Shown in pieces: positions 20,980 through 22,881 of a stretch of 22,881 bases of DNA (within the stretch, counting starts at the first letter, position 1; each line of letters begins with the position of its first letter). The position numbers and the translations under genes are program-made. The notes beneath the pieces were generated by a model. That model was given only the letters and a program-made list of their open reading frames with translations. It searched no databases and was not told where the DNA came from. The DNA is from CAZYBU01 sp964645775. GTDB lineage: Bacteria > Spirochaetota > UBA4802 > UBA5550. Location of the stretch: contig CAZYBU010000045.1 in the NCBI GenBank assembly GCA_964645775.1, positions 1 to 22,881 on the forward strand, written 5' to 3'.

Positions 20980-21882
20980 GTGGGCGACCTGGTCCCCCGG
21001 CTTCATTACCTTTTCTGTTACTATGCAGACGAGGTTTTTTCAATGGATGATCCCCGCATTGAAATGAAACTGGATGATATGCTGTTCACAGTGTTACAGG
21101 AAGATTTTGATAATGTGCTGGACGATATTCCCGACTCGGTTCCGGTACAGAAGCCTGTAGAAGCAGGGGCAGGGCAGGAAGATGGTGACAGGGATGGTAC
21201 TGCATCAAGGGTAAAGGATGCACCCTCACCACCGGGCGAACCTGATGAGGCAGACCAGGATGACCAGGTTGACGAACCGGTTAACCAGGAGCCTGCCTTT
21301 TCCATCATGCGCAGGATGTTCCGGGAGTTCCATGACCACCATTCCTGGCTCCTTTCCAGCAGGACCCGGTTTGGGAGTATGTCTGTTAAGGAACGGGTTA
21401 ATTACCTGTTGGATGAAGCATCCAGGCTTGACGTATTCCTCCGCCGTTTTAACGAGGAGGCCCGGGCCCTGAATGATATGGACCTTCCTTCACCGTCCTC
21501 GGCCCTGTATGTTAACATGGTAAAACGCTACGATACCCTTAAAAAGCAGCTGGTCCTGGAGGAACAGAAACTCCGGAGGAACCTTGATTCCCTTGCACGT
21601 AAAATGAAAGACGAGGTTGATAGCCTGGTCCAGTCGGGCGGCTCCCTTGTACAGAACGGTGACGAGGTCATAAAGGCTGAGAGCCCATTGCTCAATGGCA
21701 TAACCGTTAACCAGGCACTGGTTAACCTCCAGGCGTTCCTTAAAAATTATATCTACCTGCTTACCTTTGGTGAGCTCCCGGGCAGGGATGATAAACCGGT
21801 ACAGGATAACAGCACAGCGTATAAGGTACCGAAGGAATCAGCAAAACAGATGGGATTCACTTTCGAAGAAGAGGAGATGTGA
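20980..21882 (+). CDS. C-terminal part of the split gene, ending in the DUF499 tail peptide
   Basis: A 300-residue frame from a GTG with no ribosome binding site; the frame is open back to 20929, which supports reading it as the continuation of the preceding frame. It begins with a helix (LVPRLHYLFCYYADEVF), then has an acidic, proline-containing linker around residues 50-100, then coiled segments (KQLVLEEQKLRRNLDSLARKM). The last 26 residues, from QDNSTAYKVPKESAKQMGF on, repeat the C-terminus of the DUF499 ATPase, while the rest shows no similarity to that protein that I can see. This suggests a shared docking tail or a recombination scar. Function unknown. Confidence 0.65.
   Translation: MGDLVPRLHYLFCYYADEVFSMDDPRIEMKLDDMLFTVLQEDFDNVLDDIPDSVPVQKPVEAGAGQEDGDRDGTASRVKDAPSPPGEPDEADQDDQVDEPVNQEPAFSIMRRMFREFHDHHSWLLSSRTRFGSMSVKERVNYLLDEASRLDVFLRRFNEEARALNDMDLPSPSSALYVNMVKRYDTLKKQLVLEEQKLRRNLDSLARKMKDEVDSLVQSGGSLVQNGDEVIKAESPLLNGITVNQALVNLQAFLKNYIYLLTFGELPGRDDKPVQDNSTAYKVPKESAKQMGFTFEEEEM
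21802..21882 (+). repeat. Coding repeat, copy 2 (tail of the split helical gene)
   Basis: The last 27 codons of the gene ending at 21882, matching 17811-17894. Similarity begins sharply at the CAG codon and runs to within one codon of the stop. The bases upstream of the junction (GRDDKPV here, SSNEERIL in the ATPase) do not match. Confidence 0.9.
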
Positions 21883-21887
21883 TGTGA

Positions 21888-22049
21888 ATGGAAAAGAATG
21901 AACCGATTATAGTTCCTCTTAGATATTTATCGTCACATTCTGAAACAAATAGATATGTTCCTGGCCAAGGTGATAATAAGAATAGATGGACCCTGGGGAA
22001 CCATATATCCCGCATAAACATATACCGGACAAACCAGAGAAAATTGTAA
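21888..22049 (+). CDS. Possible 53-residue hypothetical protein
   Basis: An ATG 5 nt after the preceding stop opens a 53-codon frame with polar composition (MEKNEPIIVPLRYLSS, later NKNRWTLGNHISR). A GAGGAGA stretch lies inside the upstream gene end, somewhat far away. I do not recognise it. From 22050 to 22374 I see no gene, only hairpins and repeats. Confidence 0.3.
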   Translation: MEKNEPIIVPLRYLSSHSETNRYVPGQGDNKNRWTLGNHISRINIYRTNQRKL

Positions 22050-22173
22050 TTCAAGTAATCTGGGTATGTTGAAAGCATATATTCGGTTTTGAAAGGCACA
22101 AAAAACTTGAGAATATAATAAAGTGATAAATAATCTGTCTGGCATTATGTTGACTCAATAAATCCACTTTTTG

Positions 22174-22191
22174 GGTTCAGTGCTCAGAACC
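22174..22191 (+). terminator. Weak hairpin, possible terminator
   Basis: GGTTC-agtgctca-GAACC, a 5-bp stem followed by TTATTT. It could end transcription of the island. The stem is short, so support is limited. Confidence 0.3.
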
Positions 22192-22217
22192 TTATTTCAC
22201 ACATCTTCCCACAACGA

Positions 22218-22247
22218 CACTCTCTGTCGTACCTCCCTCAGTATATT
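22218..22247. repeat. Right copy of the 30-bp imperfect direct repeat
   Basis: It pairs with 3338-3367 (25 of 30 identical, same orientation), with the core TGTCGTACC-N3-CTCAGTATATT. Together the copies bracket the sbcDC-Hma core. A possible attachment or insertion boundary, but no integrase gene is in the window. Confidence 0.4.
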
Positions 22248-22275
22248 GGTTCAGTAAAGAATGAAAAAAGGGATG

Positions 22276-22333
22276 GGCCGGGAATAACCTGTTCCGGGCC
22301 ATTTCGGATTATTCTCCCAAAAAAATCCGAAAT
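22276..22333 (+). promoter_or_regulatory. Tandem hairpin leader of the right small genes
   Basis: The first hairpin has arms GGCCGGGAA (22276-22284) and TTCCGGGCC (22292-22300), 8 of 9 paired. The second follows at once, with perfect arms ATTTCGGATT (22301-22310) and AATCCGAAAT (22324-22333). The second half includes the 17-bp motif shared with 3275-3291. It lies 41 nt before a gene with a strong ribosome binding site, so it may act as a leader or terminator structure. Confidence 0.45.
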
Positions 22334-22374
22334 TCTTCTCCTGATTTTCGTCCTACATACCAGAAGGAGGAGCT

Positions 22375-22473
22375 ATGGAAAATGAAACACCAAAATGGCT
22401 GAACGTTATACTTGTTACGTTGCTTCTTGCCTTTGTGCTGACCAATATTTTGAGCTATTTTCGTTGTATGTAA
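22375..22473 (+). CDS. Single-pass membrane micropeptide, 32 residues
   Basis: AGAAGGAGG sits 4 nt before the ATG, one of the best ribosome binding sites in the window. The peptide has a short charged start (MENETPKW), one hydrophobic helix (LNVILVTLLLAFVLTNIL) and a short end (SYFRCM). It is followed after 33 nt by a 100-residue gene, so the pair forms a small cassette resembling the left cassette in layout (tiny membrane protein plus small soluble protein). No function can be assigned. Confidence 0.55.
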   Translation: MENETPKWLNVILVTLLLAFVLTNILSYFRCM

Positions 22474-22506
22474 CGATGGGGATTGCTGATGAGCAAGGGA
22501 GGTATC

Positions 22507-22809
22507 ATGGAAAAGCCAAACAATACGGTTAAGAATACCCTCAGGGCGCTGCAGACCCTTTTCCGAAGGGCAGGTGATGCCCCTGTTGAAGGTATACTGA
22601 TCGATATCATGAGTGACGGTGAATACATTCTGGGGCTGAAAATGAAGATGGTCTTCGAAACAGGTTGGATACCGGAAGACAGAAAACTTTCGTATCTTGA
22701 CGATAGGGATTTACTGGTTATATCGGAACAGATTGACCTGTATGCGAAAAAGAAAGAGGAAGACAGGGAAGAAGAACGTAGTACCAAAAAAACGGAGTAT
22801 CTTCACTGA
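22507..22809 (+). CDS. Hypothetical 100-residue soluble protein
   Basis: GGGAGG lies 5 nt before the ATG at 22507, so I prefer it to the in-frame ATG at 22489 or TTG at 22483. The product has a basic helical start (TVKNTLRALQTLFRRAG), a strand-like middle (EGILIDIMSDGEYILGLKM) and a strongly charged tail (KKKEEDREEERSTKK). No known motif. The last 72 bases of the window, 22810-22881, hold nothing that I recognise. Confidence 0.65.
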   Translation: MEKPNNTVKNTLRALQTLFRRAGDAPVEGILIDIMSDGEYILGLKMKMVFETGWIPEDRKLSYLDDRDLLVISEQIDLYAKKKEEDREEERSTKKTEYLH

Positions 22810-22881
22810 TGGGAGAGATATTTATAATTCAGTATTAATTCCTTAACCTGAATTTTCTAAAAATTGCTCTATATATCCGCT

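Overview
This is a bacterial accessory region dominated by a defence island. The genes are dense, mostly on the + strand, and often have strong AGGAGG-type ribosome binding sites. I cannot name the organism. Base composition changes sharply from gene to gene: sbcDC is GC-richer, most of the helicase is AT-richer, and the methylase is patchy. That fits an assembly of transferred parts. I recognise no tRNA, rRNA, CRISPR array, integrase or transposase.

Left flank, 1-3370. Positions 346-1805 hold a run of toxin-antitoxin genes, several broken: a RelE toxin that kept only its 3' end beside an intact antitoxin, a HEPN gene with a one-base frameshift beside an intact MNT nucleotidyltransferase, and a HicB remnant with an internal deletion. 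From 3224 down to 1866 the minus strand carries four short genes in a cassette (soluble, two-helix membrane, soluble, membrane plus charged tail), with operator-like palindromes and a terminator hairpin.

Core island, about 3370-21882. It opens with an Mre11/Rad50 (SbcD/SbcC) nuclease pair, probably served by an extended -10 promoter. Next comes a strong sigma70-type promoter and a series helicase (SNF2 + DUF3883) - DUF3800 - DUF1156 Zn-ribbon adenine methylase - DUF499 AAA ATPase with an N-terminal HEPN (Swt1-like) domain. Helicase, methylase and ATPase together match the known Hma (helicase-methylase-ATPase) type of phage-defence locus; DUF3800 is an embedded extra. A 56-bp foldable element sits between DUF3800 and the methylase. 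Downstream are a possible PD-(D/E)xK-like gene, an AAA_14/DUF4143 ATPase with a palindrome in front, and a long charged helical gene split in two by what looks like a one-base deletion.

The most unusual signal is that the DUF499 ATPase and this last, otherwise unrelated protein end in the same C-terminal peptide of about 25 residues. The two coding copies (17811-17894 and 21802-21882) share 38 identical bases and then differ mostly at silent positions. This points to a duplication whose peptide has been kept, either as a docking tail or as a trace of an insertion at the 3' end of the ATPase gene.

Right flank, 22050-22881. A leader with tandem hairpins precedes a 32-residue membrane peptide and a 100-residue soluble protein. 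A 17-bp motif in this leader is nearly identical (16/17) to one upstream of the left small-gene cassette, in the same orientation relative to the genes. A 30-bp imperfect direct repeat (25/30) also flanks the roughly 18.9-kb core.

Likely working model (inference): the methylase marks host DNA; the helicase, the DUF499 ATPase and possibly Mre11/Rad50 and the nuclease-like extras act on unmarked invader DNA; the HEPN domain of DUF499 may add an RNA-cleaving output.
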